Of a DNA stretch of 64,000 nt, positions 16,617 through 25,284 are shown in pieces. The position numbers were made by a program, and so were the translations under genes. Position 1 is the stretch's first letter; the number at the start of each line of letters is the position of its first letter. Below the pieces are notes generated by a model that was not told the DNA's origin, searched no databases, and saw nothing but the letters and a program-made list of their open reading frames with translations. The stretch is taken from NCBI RefSeq assembly GCF_002863865.1, contig NZ_CP022684.1:4655990-4719989 (forward strand). Direction: 5' to 3'. The DNA comes from Ketobacter alkanivorans (GTDB lineage Bacteria; Pseudomonadota; Gammaproteobacteria; Pseudomonadales; Ketobacteraceae).

Positions 16617-17138
16617 ATGTCCATGTTAAACCGTAATGCCTTTTTTGCTCTGATTGCTGCTGTTGCGATTTCTGCCTGTAGCTCTACCCCTGAAGACACA
16701 ACTGAACCAGCACCTGCGCCAGCACCTGAATACTCAGCAACCGATAATGAGGTTCAAGGTGGTGATTACGGTGCTCAGGAACAAACCGATCCTGCGTTGC
16801 AGAATCGAGTTGTTTACTTTGATTTCGATAAGGCCAATATCCGTCCTGACGCAATTGCAACTCTGCAGGCGCACGCTCAGTACCTGTCCCAAAATCCAGG
16901 TGCCCGTGTACGTGTAGAAGGTCATGCTGATGAGCGTGGCACTCGTGAGTACAACATGGCTCTGGGTGAGCGTCGTGCCAAGGCTGCTGCCAGCTTCCTG
17001 GCTGCAAACGGTGCATCTGCTTCCCAGCTGGAAATCATCAGCTACGGTGAAGAGCGTCCAATCGCTCTGGGTCATGCCGAAGGCTCTTGGTCTCAAAACC
17101 GTCGTTCTGAACTGAACTACACGTCTGAAGCTCCTTAA
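16617..17138 (+). CDS. pal: Peptidoglycan-associated lipoprotein Pal
   Basis: 173 residues. The lipobox ISAC places the lipidated cysteine at C21, and no Asp follows it, so the protein should reach the outer membrane. A Pro/Ala/Glu-rich linker is followed by an OmpA-like domain with VYFDFDKANIRP, EGHADERGTREYN and the SQNRRSEL end, which bind diaminopimelate in peptidoglycan. TAGGAGTTAAAT precedes the start. The 80-base gap before it may allow extra expression, but no clear promoter was found. Confidence 0.97.
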   Translation: MSMLNRNAFFALIAAVAISACSSTPEDTTEPAPAPAPEYSATDNEVQGGDYGAQEQTDPALQNRVVYFDFDKANIRPDAIATLQAHAQYLSQNPGARVRVEGHADERGTREYNMALGERRAKAAASFLAANGASASQLEIISYGEERPIALGHAEGSWSQNRRSELNYTSEAP

Positions 17139-17141
17139 TTG

Positions 17142-17960
17142 ATGCTTCGAACGTTACTGGTTCTTGCTATATCAACGGCTGCCGCTTCTGCGGCGGCCGT
17201 TCCTCCCTACGAACCCCTGCCTAAGACTAAATCCACATCATCCTCTGTGCCTGCACAAGCACCGGTTGATAGCGGTTCAGGTCAATATTCTGGGTACTCC
17301 GGAACTGATACGAGCTTTTCGTACAGCCCTGCTGTTGATAACAGCACACCATCGGCTACCGGGACAGGCTCTCCGAGTTGGGATACTTTATCCCAGATCC
17401 AGCAGATGCAGCAGGAGATGCTGGAGCTGCGCGGTATGGTGGAAGAGTTAAAGCATCAAGTTGATATCATGCAGAAGCAGGAGCGCGAGCGCTATCTGGA
17501 TCTGGACATGCGCATCAATCAGATGCAGTCAGGTGCGGCAGCCAAGCCATCTGCCGGGGTTGCTGCTCCCACTGTGGCCAAAGGTGATGATAAAGCGCTG
17601 TATGAGCGCGCCAGTGATTTGCGCAAGGGTGGTAAGTACGCAGAAGCCATCGCCGTATTGCAGCAGTTATTGCAGCAGTCGCCATCGGGCTTGTATGCAC
17701 CCTATAGTGAATATTGGTTAGGTGAGCTCTATATGGTCTCCGATCCGGTGGATCTGGATCTGGCCAAACGGCATTTCATCAATTTGCTGGCCAATCATCC
17801 CGACCACGTCAAAGTGCCAGACGGCATGTATAAGCTCGGCAAGCTTTATGCTGGCAAAGGTGAAACCACCAAAGCCAAAAGCACCCTTAATGAGTTGGTC
17901 AGGCAATATCCAGACAAGTCAGCTGCAAAACTGGCGAAGGATCTGCTTAAAACCCTGTAA
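17142..17960 (+). CDS. cpoB: Cell division coordinator CpoB (YbgF)
   Basis: 272 residues. A signal peptide (MLRTLLVLAISTAAASAAA) is followed by a Ser/Thr/Pro-rich spacer, a coiled coil (about 85-128, which trimerises in the family) and C-terminal TPR repeats (LRKGGKYAEAIAVLQQLLQQ, KRHFINLLANHP, MYKLGKLYAGKGETTKAK). CpoB links outer-membrane constriction by Tol-Pal to septal peptidoglycan synthesis. A TTG directly before the ATG is an alternative start. It is the last Tol-Pal gene of the run. Confidence 0.93.
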   Translation: MLRTLLVLAISTAAASAAAVPPYEPLPKTKSTSSSVPAQAPVDSGSGQYSGYSGTDTSFSYSPAVDNSTPSATGTGSPSWDTLSQIQQMQQEMLELRGMVEELKHQVDIMQKQERERYLDLDMRINQMQSGAAAKPSAGVAAPTVAKGDDKALYERASDLRKGGKYAEAIAVLQQLLQQSPSGLYAPYSEYWLGELYMVSDPVDLDLAKRHFINLLANHPDHVKVPDGMYKLGKLYAGKGETTKAKSTLNELVRQYPDKSAAKLAKDLLKTL

Positions 17961-18021
17961 GCCCTGTAAACCGTGTCAGCCTTGGGTTAATATTGCCCGT
18001 TTTGTATGATCGGGGTAGGGT

Positions 18022-18666
18022 GTGACACAACTACGCATTACCGAAATATTCTATTCGCTGCAGGGTGAGGCCCGTACCATCGGGCTGCCCACGGTGTTTG
18101 TGCGCCTGACGGGTTGTCCGTTGCGTTGCCAGTACTGTGACACGGCCTATGCTTTCTCCGGTGGAGAAATGCGCTCAATAGACCAAATCCTCGCAGAGGT
18201 GGCTTCTTATCAGCCGCGCTATATCACGGTTACCGGTGGCGAGCCTCTGGCTCAACCCAATTGCCAGCAATTGCTTACTGCATTGTGCGACGCGGGTTAT
18301 CAGGTATCCCTTGAGACCAGCGGGGCGTTGGATATTGCCGGCGTAGACCCCCGTGTCAGCGTGGTAATGGATCTGAAAACGCCAGATTCAGGCGAATCTC
18401 ACCGTAATCTTATGGCTAATATCCCTCATTTGAAGCCCGATGATCAGATCAAGTTTGTGATCTGTAGTCGACAGGATTATCAGTGGGCCCGTTTAAAGCT
18501 GGATGAGCTGCAGTTGGCGGAACGGGTGGGCGACGTGTTGTTTTCCCCCAGTTTCAATCAGATTCGCCCTTCAGAGCTGGCTGATTGGATTGTTGAGGAT
18601 CGCCTGCCGGTGCGATTCCAGCTGCAGTTGCATAAATTGTTGTGGGCTGATGAGCCGGGGCATTGA
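18022..18666 (+). CDS. queE: 7-carboxy-7-deazaguanine synthase
   Basis: 214 residues of a radical-SAM enzyme that converts 6-carboxytetrahydropterin to 7-carboxy-7-deazaguanine on the queuosine pathway. The cluster ligands are C32, C36 and C39 in TGCPLRCQYCDTAY, and TVTGGEPL follows as the SAM-binding GGE motif. The start is GTG at 18022 behind GGGGTAGGG. queC starts two bases after its stop, so the two successive pathway steps are co-translated; queD and queF are not in the window. Confidence 0.95.
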   Translation: MTQLRITEIFYSLQGEARTIGLPTVFVRLTGCPLRCQYCDTAYAFSGGEMRSIDQILAEVASYQPRYITVTGGEPLAQPNCQQLLTALCDAGYQVSLETSGALDIAGVDPRVSVVMDLKTPDSGESHRNLMANIPHLKPDDQIKFVICSRQDYQWARLKLDELQLAERVGDVLFSPSFNQIRPSELADWIVEDRLPVRFQLQLHKLLWADEPGH

Positions 18667-18667
18667 T

Positions 18668-19357
18668 ATGGCAGAGCATACTTCAGATAAGAAAATAGCC
18701 TTAGTCTTGTTATCCGGCGGTTTGGACTCCGCCACCTGTCTGGCCATCGCCCGCAGCCAGGGTTATGAATGTTACGCCATCAGTTTTGAATATGGCCAGC
18801 GTCACGATTCCGAGCTGCAGGCAGCCGAACGGGTGGTTAATGCACTCGGGGCCAAAGAGCTTAAGACCATTCACATCAATATGGGTGATATCGGTGGTTC
18901 TGCACTGACGGATAAAGCGATTGATGTGCCGGAATCCCCCACCGAAGGTATCCCGGTGACCTATGTGCCAGCCCGTAACACGGTGTTTTTGTCGCTGGCG
19001 CTGGGGTGGGCTGAGGTGTTGGATGCCGATGCCATTTTTATCGGTGTCAACGCCGTGGATTATTCAGGTTACCCCGATTGTCGCCCTGAATTCATTGAGG
19101 CGTTTGAACGTTTGGCAGCACTGGCAACAAAGCGCGGAGTGGAGGGCAACCCTATTAGCATTCAGGCACCTCTGTTGCACCTTTCCAAATCGCAGATTAT
19201 TCACAAAGGTATAGCGTTGGGCGTGGATTACGGCTTAACGGTCTCATGCTATCAGGCAGACGCAGAAGGTCGTGCATGTGGCAAGTGTGACAGCTGTCGA
19301 CTGCGGCAGGAAGGGTTTCGGCAGGCAGGGGTTGCAGATCCGACACGCTATTGTTAA
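18668..19357 (+). CDS. queC: 7-cyano-7-deazaguanine synthase
   Basis: 229 residues of the PP-loop ATPase that turns the QueE product into preQ0. The P-loop is SGGLDS (16-21) and the zinc site is the C-terminal cysteine set in GRACGKCDSCRLR. The start at 18668 is right after queE; the longer open frame back to 18503 only overlaps queE. Preparing preQ0 next to a tRNA gene is coincidental, as tRNA-Lys is not a queuosine substrate. Confidence 0.96.
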   Translation: MAEHTSDKKIALVLLSGGLDSATCLAIARSQGYECYAISFEYGQRHDSELQAAERVVNALGAKELKTIHINMGDIGGSALTDKAIDVPESPTEGIPVTYVPARNTVFLSLALGWAEVLDADAIFIGVNAVDYSGYPDCRPEFIEAFERLAALATKRGVEGNPISIQAPLLHLSKSQIIHKGIALGVDYGLTVSCYQADAEGRACGKCDSCRLRQEGFRQAGVADPTRYC

Positions 19358-19479
19358 GTCTTTGAATTAAAAAAACTCCTGTCGAATTATTGGGCGGGTG
19401 ATTTGGTCAGTTTTCTGAACGGACTGGCTGGGAGCAAAAAAGGCCATGAAAATCAAGGCCATAAAATTGAAAAAAAGCC

Positions 19480-19507
19480 TTGTGATTTAATTTCTAATCA
19501 GTAATAT
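19480..19507 (+). promoter_or_regulatory. Probable promoter of tRNA-Lys
   Basis: TTGTGA at 19480-19485 and TAATAT at 19502-19507 with a 16-base spacer lie just upstream of the tRNA gene. Transcription would begin about eight bases before the mature 5' end. Confidence 0.45.
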
Positions 19508-19521
19508 ACGCATCCGTTGAC

Positions 19522-19597
19522 GGGTCGTTAGCTCAGTTGGTAGAGCAGTTGGCTTTTAACCAATTGGTCGCTGGTTCGAATCCAGCACGACCCACCA
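19522..19597 (+). tRNA. tRNA-Lys (anticodon TTT)
   Basis: A 76-base cloverleaf. The acceptor stem GGGTCGT pairs with ACGACCC, the D-stem is GCTC/GAGC, and the anticodon stem GTTGG/CCAAT contains one G-T pair. The loop CTTTTAA gives anticodon TTT, and the T-arm is GCTGG-TTCGAAT-CCAGC. The 3' CCA is encoded. It reads AAA and AAG lysine codons. Confidence 0.98.
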
Positions 19598-19603
19598 TTA
19601 CCG

Positions 19604-19637
19604 AAAAGCCGCTTTGTTCACGCAAAGCGGCTTTTTT
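19604..19637 (+). terminator. Terminator of tRNA-Lys
   Basis: A 13-bp perfect stem (AAAAGCCGCTTTG at 19604-19616, CAAAGCGGCTTTT at 19623-19635) with a six-base loop continues into T residues, six bases after the tRNA. Confidence 0.95.
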
Positions 19638-19846
19638 CGTTTCGGCGCTTGGGTTTATGAATGCAGGTGGATTGCATGTGTCAGACGTGCCCCCATATCT
19701 TCCAGGTAGAACGTTTATTAAGCCAATCTATTGCGTTACCTAATTGTGCTATTATTCGTTGATTTTTACGCTTCCACCTAGATTTGTTAGGTGTTTGCTG
19801 ATCTGCATATCAGAACAAGTAAGGCGCTTTCCGGAGGACGAATCCA

Positions 19847-20902
19847 ATGAATACATCCGTTTCAGATTTCGTAAGAGATCATTTGGACGGCAGTCATCTG
19901 CAGTCGCATTTGTCTGATGCCGAGAAAGTGGAATACCGTGAGCAGATCAAAGCGCTGCTGAAAGAGCAGAACGCGGTTCTGGTGGCCCATTACTACACTG
20001 ATCCAGAGATCCAGTCCCTGGCGGAAGAAACCGGTGGCTGTGTGTCTGACTCCCTGGAGATGGCCCGTTTTGGCAAGGATCACCCCGCCCAGACTTTGAT
20101 TGTGGCCGGGGTTAAATTCATGGGGGAGACCGCCAAAATTCTCAGCCCCGAAAAGACCGTGCTGATGCCCACTTTGGAGGCTACATGCTCCTTGGATCTG
20201 GGCTGTCCGGTTGATGAGTTTTCTGCATTTTGTGATCAGCACCCTGAGCGGGAGGTGGTGGTGTACGCCAATACCTCGGCAGCGGTTAAGGCGCGTGCCG
20301 ATTGGGTGGTCACCTCCAGTATTGCGCTGGAGCTGGTGGAGCACCTGCACAATCAAGGTAAAAAGATTATCTGGGCTCCAGATAAGCATCTGGGAGCCTA
20401 CGTGCAGCGGGAAACGGGCGCCGATGTGCTGCTGTGGGACAGCGCCTGTATTGTGCATGATGAGTTCAAAGCCAAGGGCATTGAGGATCTAAAGAAAGTG
20501 CACCCTGATGCAGCCGTGCTGGTGCACCCGGAATCGCCGGAAGCGGTGGTGAAGCTGGCGGATGCGGTGGGTTCAACGTCGCAGCTGATTAATGCCGCCA
20601 AGAATATGCCGAATGATGTCTTTATCGTCGCGACCGATCGCGGCATCTTCTACAAGATGCAGCAGATGGCCCCTCATAAGCGTTTTTTGGAGGCGCCCAC
20701 CGGCGGTAATGGCGCTACCTGTCGATCCTGTGCCCATTGCCCGTGGATGGCAATGAATGCGCTGGATAGCTTGGCGCTGGAGTTGCAGCAGCACAGTAAT
20801 GAGGTTCACGTGGATGCCGCTCTGATTGAGCAGGCGATGGTTCCGCTGAATCGTATGCTGGCGTTTGCTGAGCAGCTCAAGGCAGGCAAGGCTGCAGGCT
20901 AA
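19847..20902 (+). CDS. nadA: Quinolinate synthase
   Basis: 351 residues. NadA condenses iminoaspartate with dihydroxyacetone phosphate to quinolinate in de novo NAD synthesis, using a 4Fe-4S cluster. Ligands C114, C201 and C298 fall where the E. coli-type enzyme has them (EATCSLDLGCP, WDSACIVHDEF, CRSCAHCPWM). CCGGAGGA lies ten bases before the ATG. The leader holds two small inverted repeats (reported as a finding). nadB and nadC are not in the window. It ends one base before the convergent bepA. Confidence 0.98.
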   Translation: MNTSVSDFVRDHLDGSHLQSHLSDAEKVEYREQIKALLKEQNAVLVAHYYTDPEIQSLAEETGGCVSDSLEMARFGKDHPAQTLIVAGVKFMGETAKILSPEKTVLMPTLEATCSLDLGCPVDEFSAFCDQHPEREVVVYANTSAAVKARADWVVTSSIALELVEHLHNQGKKIIWAPDKHLGAYVQRETGADVLLWDSACIVHDEFKAKGIEDLKKVHPDAAVLVHPESPEAVVKLADAVGSTSQLINAAKNMPNDVFIVATDRGIFYKMQQMAPHKRFLEAPTGGNGATCRSCAHCPWMAMNALDSLALELQQHSNEVHVDAALIEQAMVPLNRMLAFAEQLKAGKAAG

Positions 20903-20903
20903 G

Positions 20904-22361
20904 TTAAAGCTCCATGTCCCGCATGGAGCGTTGCATATCACTGATGCGATCACTGATGCGGGCGGTTACTTTAAAGTCGTCTCTGGCCAGTGGGAGCGCG
21001 TATTCCAGTTGCTCAATGGCCTTTTGTGTGTGCCCGTAAAGAAAGAAATACTCCCCTTTGGCCTGATACACCCCCAATCGATTGCCTGCCTTGCCGTGTG
21101 CTTCTGCCATCATGAACCACAACAGCGGTTGAGTTTCCCGTTCGGTCAGTTGTTCGCGCAGAACGGTAATGGCTTTGGCGGTCTTGCCATTGAGCGTGAG
21201 GGCATCCGCATAGTGGACGCTGAGAGGGTAGTTCCCGGGGGAGTAATCCAGTGCTTTTTCCATCAGGCTGATGGCTTCTTGATAGCGGCCGGCCTTGTTC
21301 AGTATTTCTGCCTTGGAGGCAAGGTAGGTGATGCGGTTGGGGCGCTTGGCCAGTAGTTGATCGATGGAGGCCAGTGCTTTGTCCAGTTGGTTGGTTTTGA
21401 GGTATGCGCAGCTCAGACCGTATTCATTAATTTCCAGAAACGCGCTGGCATCCTGCTTTTGTTGTTCCAGGTCGTTGATTTTGGCGCTGGCGTCTCGGGC
21501 GAACTCCACATCCATGCGCATTTTCATGAGATGGAATTCCAGGGAATCACTACTGGGTTTGGCTGGAAATTGAGCGGCGCGGGAGCGTGCATCGGTGATT
21601 CGCGACTCGGTCACCGGGTGGGTGAGCAGAAACTCGGGAGGCAGCTCGCCGTAGTAACGCATGCTGCGCTGCAGGGATTCGAAGAAGTCCGCCATGGCTT
21701 CCGGGTTCATGCCAGCGCGAACCAGTGTTTGCATACCGATGCGATCAGCCTCTTGCTCGTTGGCTCGGCTGAAGCGTAGTTGGGAGTCGATGCTGGCGGC
21801 CTGAGTCGTGGCCAGGGCGGCCATGCCGGCTTCACCGCCAGCGGTGGCGGCGATGGCGATACTGGCGAGCAGGGCGGCCAATCCCACCCATGAATTCTGC
21901 TGTGAACGCTCAAGGCCGCGCGCAAAATGGCGCTGGCTCAAGTGGGCAAGTTCGTGTGCTACTACGCCTGCTACTTCGTCTTCGGTGCGAGCGCTCAACA
22001 GCAGCCCGCCGTTCAGTCCCATGACGCCGCCGGGTACAGCAAAAGCATTGATGGCGGCGCTGTTGATCACCACCATCTCAATGTCCGGTTGCTCGATGTC
22101 GCTGGCAGACGCCAGTTTATAGACCAGGTTGTAGAGGTAGTCGAAGATCAGCGGGTCGTGAATGATGGGGGCCTGGGAGCGTAATTGGCGCAGCCAGGCG
22201 CGGCCAAGCCGATATTCCTGCTCATGGCTGACAAGGGCGGAGCTGGCGTCTCCCAGGTTTGGCAGCGGATTGGCAAAGGATGGCAGCGCTGCGCTCATCA
22301 GCCACACAAGGATCATTGTGCTGGCGGTGAGTTTGCGGATGTAGCGCGTCAATATCATCAA
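20904..22361 (-). CDS. bepA: Periplasmic M48 metalloprotease/chaperone BepA
   Basis: 485 residues, matching BepA (YfgC). A signal peptide (to about residue 30) precedes a M48 zinc peptidase domain with H136-E137-x-x-H140 (VVAHELAHLSQRHF) and the downstream ligand region RANEQEADRIGM. C-terminal TPR repeats follow (about 310-480). BepA helps assemble LptD and degrades stalled outer-membrane proteins. All catalytic residues are intact, unlike the M48-like protein at 34269. Confidence 0.95.
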   Translation of the reverse strand: MMILTRYIRKLTASTMILVWLMSAALPSFANPLPNLGDASSALVSHEQEYRLGRAWLRQLRSQAPIIHDPLIFDYLYNLVYKLASASDIEQPDIEMVVINSAAINAFAVPGGVMGLNGGLLLSARTEDEVAGVVAHELAHLSQRHFARGLERSQQNSWVGLAALLASIAIAATAGGEAGMAALATTQAASIDSQLRFSRANEQEADRIGMQTLVRAGMNPEAMADFFESLQRSMRYYGELPPEFLLTHPVTESRITDARSRAAQFPAKPSSDSLEFHLMKMRMDVEFARDASAKINDLEQQKQDASAFLEINEYGLSCAYLKTNQLDKALASIDQLLAKRPNRITYLASKAEILNKAGRYQEAISLMEKALDYSPGNYPLSVHYADALTLNGKTAKAITVLREQLTERETQPLLWFMMAEAHGKAGNRLGVYQAKGEYFFLYGHTQKAIEQLEYALPLARDDFKVTARISDRISDMQRSMRDMEL

Positions 22362-22566
22362 GGGTGTACTGCTTTCCTGTAGGGTTGTTCAGTTGGACAC
22401 TTCCCGCTAGATAAAGTTTTCTGTCTAGCTGTGTCTTATTGTGCAGGGTAGCAGATGGCATTTACTGCCACAAAGTCAAAATTATCATTTGCTTAGGAGG
22501 GGTGCAGTATCAATCTTTACGGTGGTTGTATATAGTGATGTCGACTTGATAATGGGTTCTTTTTTG

Positions 22567-22806
22567 ATGTCTGAAATTCCGTCCAAAATTGAGCTGGATG
22601 CTCGTGGTTTGAGCTGTCCTATGCCTTTACTGAAGTTAAAGCAGCAGCTTAACTGTATGCAGATTGGGCAGTGGATCGAAGTGAAGACCACCGATCCGGG
22701 TTCGTTACGTGATTTTGCGGCATTCACCGCCATGGTTGGGCACATTATTCATGAGCAGAGCGAGCAGGATAACGAATACCTGTTCATAATAGAAAAACGG
22801 GTTTAG
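22567..22806 (+). CDS. tusA: TusA-family sulfurtransferase
   Basis: A 79-residue protein with the family hallmark LDARGLSCPMPLLKLKQQL. C17 is the persulfide-carrying cysteine followed by the conserved Pro-x-Pro. TusA relays sulfur from IscS to tRNA thiolation or molybdenum cofactor synthesis. The start at 22567 matches family length; an ATG at 22552 would add five residues and cannot be excluded. Longer starts extend into non-homologous sequence. The next gene follows after 20 bases. Confidence 0.92.
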   Translation: MSEIPSKIELDARGLSCPMPLLKLKQQLNCMQIGQWIEVKTTDPGSLRDFAAFTAMVGHIIHEQSEQDNEYLFIIEKRV

Positions 22807-22826
22807 CAGGTATAGCGCAACGTCCT

Positions 22827-23927
22827 ATGTTTCAGATTTTCAGTGATTGGTATCGTGAGTATTTCTCCAATAAGGAGGCAGTGGTTCTGATTCTGCTGCT
22901 GACCGCAGGGTTAACCGTTGTGGTTACCATGGGGTCGGTATTGGCACCTGTTCTGACCGCCGTTGTGCTGGCCTACCTGTTGCAGGGGTTGGTGAACTAC
23001 ATGGTGAAGCGCAGAGTGCCTCGCATGCTGGCGCTGATCATCACCTACATGCTTTTTCTTACCTCCCAGATCGCGTTTCTGTTTGTGTTGGTGCCCCTGA
23101 CCTGGGGGCAGTTGGTGCGCTTTCTGAATGAGCAGGTGCCCCGTATCCTGACGGAGGCCAATGCCTTTCTCAATATGCTGCCCCAGCGCTACCCCGATTT
23201 AGTGTCGGAGCAATGGGTTAAGGAAATCAGCGCAATGACCACGTCCACGTTAAAGAACGTTGGTGAATCGGTGGTGACGTTCTCGCTGTCCAACATTCCC
23301 AACCTGATGGGGCTGTTGATCTTTCTGGTGTTGGTGCCGTTGTTGGTGTTCTTCTTTTTGAAGGATAAGGATCGTTTGATCGCCTCGATTGTTGATTTGC
23401 TGCCAACGGATCGCCCGTTTATCACCCGGGTTATGACCGAAATGGACACCCAGATCTCCAACTATGTGCGTGGTAAAGCGATGGAGATCATCATTACCGG
23501 TGGCGTCACGTATATTGCCTTCGTGATTTTGGGGGTGAACTATGCGGCGCTGCTGGGGCTGCTGGTGGGGCTGAGTGTGGTGGTGCCTTATATTGGTGCT
23601 ACCGTTGTGACCGTGCCGGTTGCGGTTGCGGCTTATTTCCAGTTTGGCTGGGGCCCTGAGTTTATGTGGGTGATGGTGGTCTATGGGGTGATTCAGGCGC
23701 TGGACGGCAATGTTTTGGTGCCTGTGCTGTTCTCCGAGGCGGTGAACCTGCATCCTGTATCCATTATTACTGCAGTCTTGGTGTTCGGTGGTTTTTGGGG
23801 GTTGTGGGGGGTGTTTTTTGCCATTCCATTGGCGACCCTGGTAAAAGCGGTGTTCTCATCCTGGCCCAGGGAGCCGGTTCCTGATTTATCGTCAAAGCCA
23901 GTCAATCAGGAATCCGGAGTTCTGTAG
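22827..23927 (+). CDS. perM: AI-2E family transporter (PerM-like)
   Basis: 366 residues of a polytopic inner-membrane protein of the AI-2E/PerM family. About eight hydrophobic segments are present, including the paired N-terminal ones (VVLILLLTAGLTVVV and VLTAVVLAYLLQGLV). The conserved C-terminal stretch GVIQALDGNVLVPVLFSEAVNLHP is followed by GGFWGLWGVFFAIP. Substrates of the family are unclear; members have been linked to autoinducer-2 or sodium-proton exchange. It lies downstream of tusA in a likely operon. Confidence 0.9.
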   Translation: MFQIFSDWYREYFSNKEAVVLILLLTAGLTVVVTMGSVLAPVLTAVVLAYLLQGLVNYMVKRRVPRMLALIITYMLFLTSQIAFLFVLVPLTWGQLVRFLNEQVPRILTEANAFLNMLPQRYPDLVSEQWVKEISAMTTSTLKNVGESVVTFSLSNIPNLMGLLIFLVLVPLLVFFFLKDKDRLIASIVDLLPTDRPFITRVMTEMDTQISNYVRGKAMEIIITGGVTYIAFVILGVNYAALLGLLVGLSVVVPYIGATVVTVPVAVAAYFQFGWGPEFMWVMVVYGVIQALDGNVLVPVLFSEAVNLHPVSIITAVLVFGGFWGLWGVFFAIPLATLVKAVFSSWPREPVPDLSSKPVNQESGVL

Positions 23928-23928
23928 T

Positions 23929-23956
23929 AGAACTGGCCGAGTCAGAACTGGCCGAG
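23929..23956. repeat. 15-base tandem duplication
   Basis: AGAACTGGCCGAG occurs at 23929-23941 and again at 23944-23956, a 15-base period in the 33-base gap between two convergent genes. It probably reflects a small slippage duplication. Confidence 0.8.
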
Positions 23957-23960
23957 GGGA

Positions 23961-24431
23961 TCAGTCGATCGCTTCGGCCGCTTCCAGTACTTCTTCAACG
24001 TGACCGTTAACTCGAACCTTGCGCCATTCCTTTCTGAGGATGCCGTTGGAGTCGATCAGAAACGTGCTGCGCTCAACGCCTTGGATCTGCTTGCCATACA
24101 TGTTCAATGGCTGGATGACATCGAACATCTGACACAAATAGGCGTCGGTATCGGATATCAGTTCGAAGGGGAACTGGTATTGAGCCTTGAACTGTTCATG
24201 TGATTTGAGAATATCTTTCGAGATGCCAAAAATCAGCGTTTTCGCTTTGAGGAAATCGTCGTAATAGTCTCGGAAGTCCAAGCCTTCAGTGGTGCAGCCT
24301 GGCGTGCTGTCTTTCGGATAGAAATACAACACGATCTTCCAGCCCTTCAGTTTAGACAGCACGATATCTTTCTGGCTGGTTGCCTGTGCTGCGAAATCCG
24401 GAACCGGTTTGTCGAGTTCTACGGTTGCCAT
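23961..24431 (-). CDS. bcp: Thioredoxin-dependent thiol peroxidase (Bcp/PrxQ)
   Basis: A 156-residue peroxiredoxin that reduces hydroperoxides. The peroxidatic cysteine is C46 in DSTPGCTTEG. The resolving cysteine that usually lies five residues later is absent (Leu at 51). Another cysteine, C100, might replace it, or the enzyme may be a one-Cys type. It is downstream of the gcvR-like gene by 61 bases on the same strand, the usual arrangement. Confidence 0.94.
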   Translation of the reverse strand: MATVELDKPVPDFAAQATSQKDIVLSKLKGWKIVLYFYPKDSTPGCTTEGLDFRDYYDDFLKAKTLIFGISKDILKSHEQFKAQYQFPFELISDTDAYLCQMFDVIQPLNMYGKQIQGVERSTFLIDSNGILRKEWRKVRVNGHVEEVLEAAEAID

Positions 24432-24492
24432 TGACTCCTCCTAAGCCCTGTTATGGTTTTTGTTGTCGGTCTGCATGCCTTAAGTGCGCAGG

Positions 24493-25020
24493 TTATCGGC
24501 GCGGTTCAATGGTGGCATCCAGGTTGCGTTCATCGCAAAAGGCAATGAACGCCTCTTTTAACGGTGCGATAGCCTCTTTTGCCGGCACTTTGACGGCAAT
24601 GTCCAGTGAGAACATTGGGCTGCCGGTGTGCGCAGCGGCGTAGGTGCCGGTTTCCATTTCTTCGATGTTGATTTCGCGCTGGCTGAAGAAGCCTGCTATT
24701 TCACGCACGATGCCCGGATGATCCAGTGATACGACGGATATGTAATAAGGAAGCGATGCGTCGGCTTCCTGGCGGGGGCGGGTGCGTTTCAGAATAGTGG
24801 TGAGGCCGAAAGAGTCTGCAACCTGCGGAATGATGAGTTCTGCTTGGGCGATCTGCTCAGCCTGGCCGCTGATCATCATGATCATGGCGAATTCGCCACC
24901 CAGCACAGTCATGCGGGTGTCGAGGATGTTGCAGCCGTTTTCGCTAGCGGCATGGGAAAGTCCGTTGATGATGCCGGACTTGTCTTCTCCAATGGCAGAA
25001 ATAACCAGGAATTCTTGCAT
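24493..25020 (-). CDS. gcvR: GcvR-like ACT-domain regulator
   Basis: 175 residues comprising two ACT domains (about 3-75 and 90-170), the second containing SVVSLDHPGIVREIAGFFS. The family controls glycine cleavage genes by binding GcvA, though in Pseudomonas-type bacteria the role is less defined. ATG at 25018-25020 is chosen because AGGA lies seven bases upstream; the frame extends 16 codons further without such a signal. It is divergent from dapA, as in related genomes. Confidence 0.86.
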   Translation of the reverse strand: MQEFLVISAIGEDKSGIINGLSHAASENGCNILDTRMTVLGGEFAMIMMISGQAEQIAQAELIIPQVADSFGLTTILKRTRPRQEADASLPYYISVVSLDHPGIVREIAGFFSQREINIEEMETGTYAAAHTGSPMFSLDIAVKVPAKEAIAPLKEAFIAFCDERNLDATIEPRR

Positions 25021-25284
25021 CGTTTCGTCCTGAATGGTCAAAATGCGCGCAAAATCGGTTCGATTCACAAAATACGCAGCATTCTTAACCGTTTAAAAGC
25101 TGCTTTTGAGTTTAGCATCGGTATTTAGGAACAACTAGCTGAAAATGCTACAAATAATGGCAAGTGCCACAAATGCGCCGCCAGCCCAGAGTTTTTGGGC
25201 CCCTCAGACTCTATGTGCTTGTTATTGTCTACACGCGTCAGTACCATACCGGTTTGCAAAATTTAGGTGGAGATAAAGCAGCAC

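Noticed and set aside
19454..19482. CAAGGC/GCCTTG hairpin as a queC terminator
   Set aside because: The stem is only six pairs with a 17-base loop and no T run, and it overlaps the tRNA promoter region.
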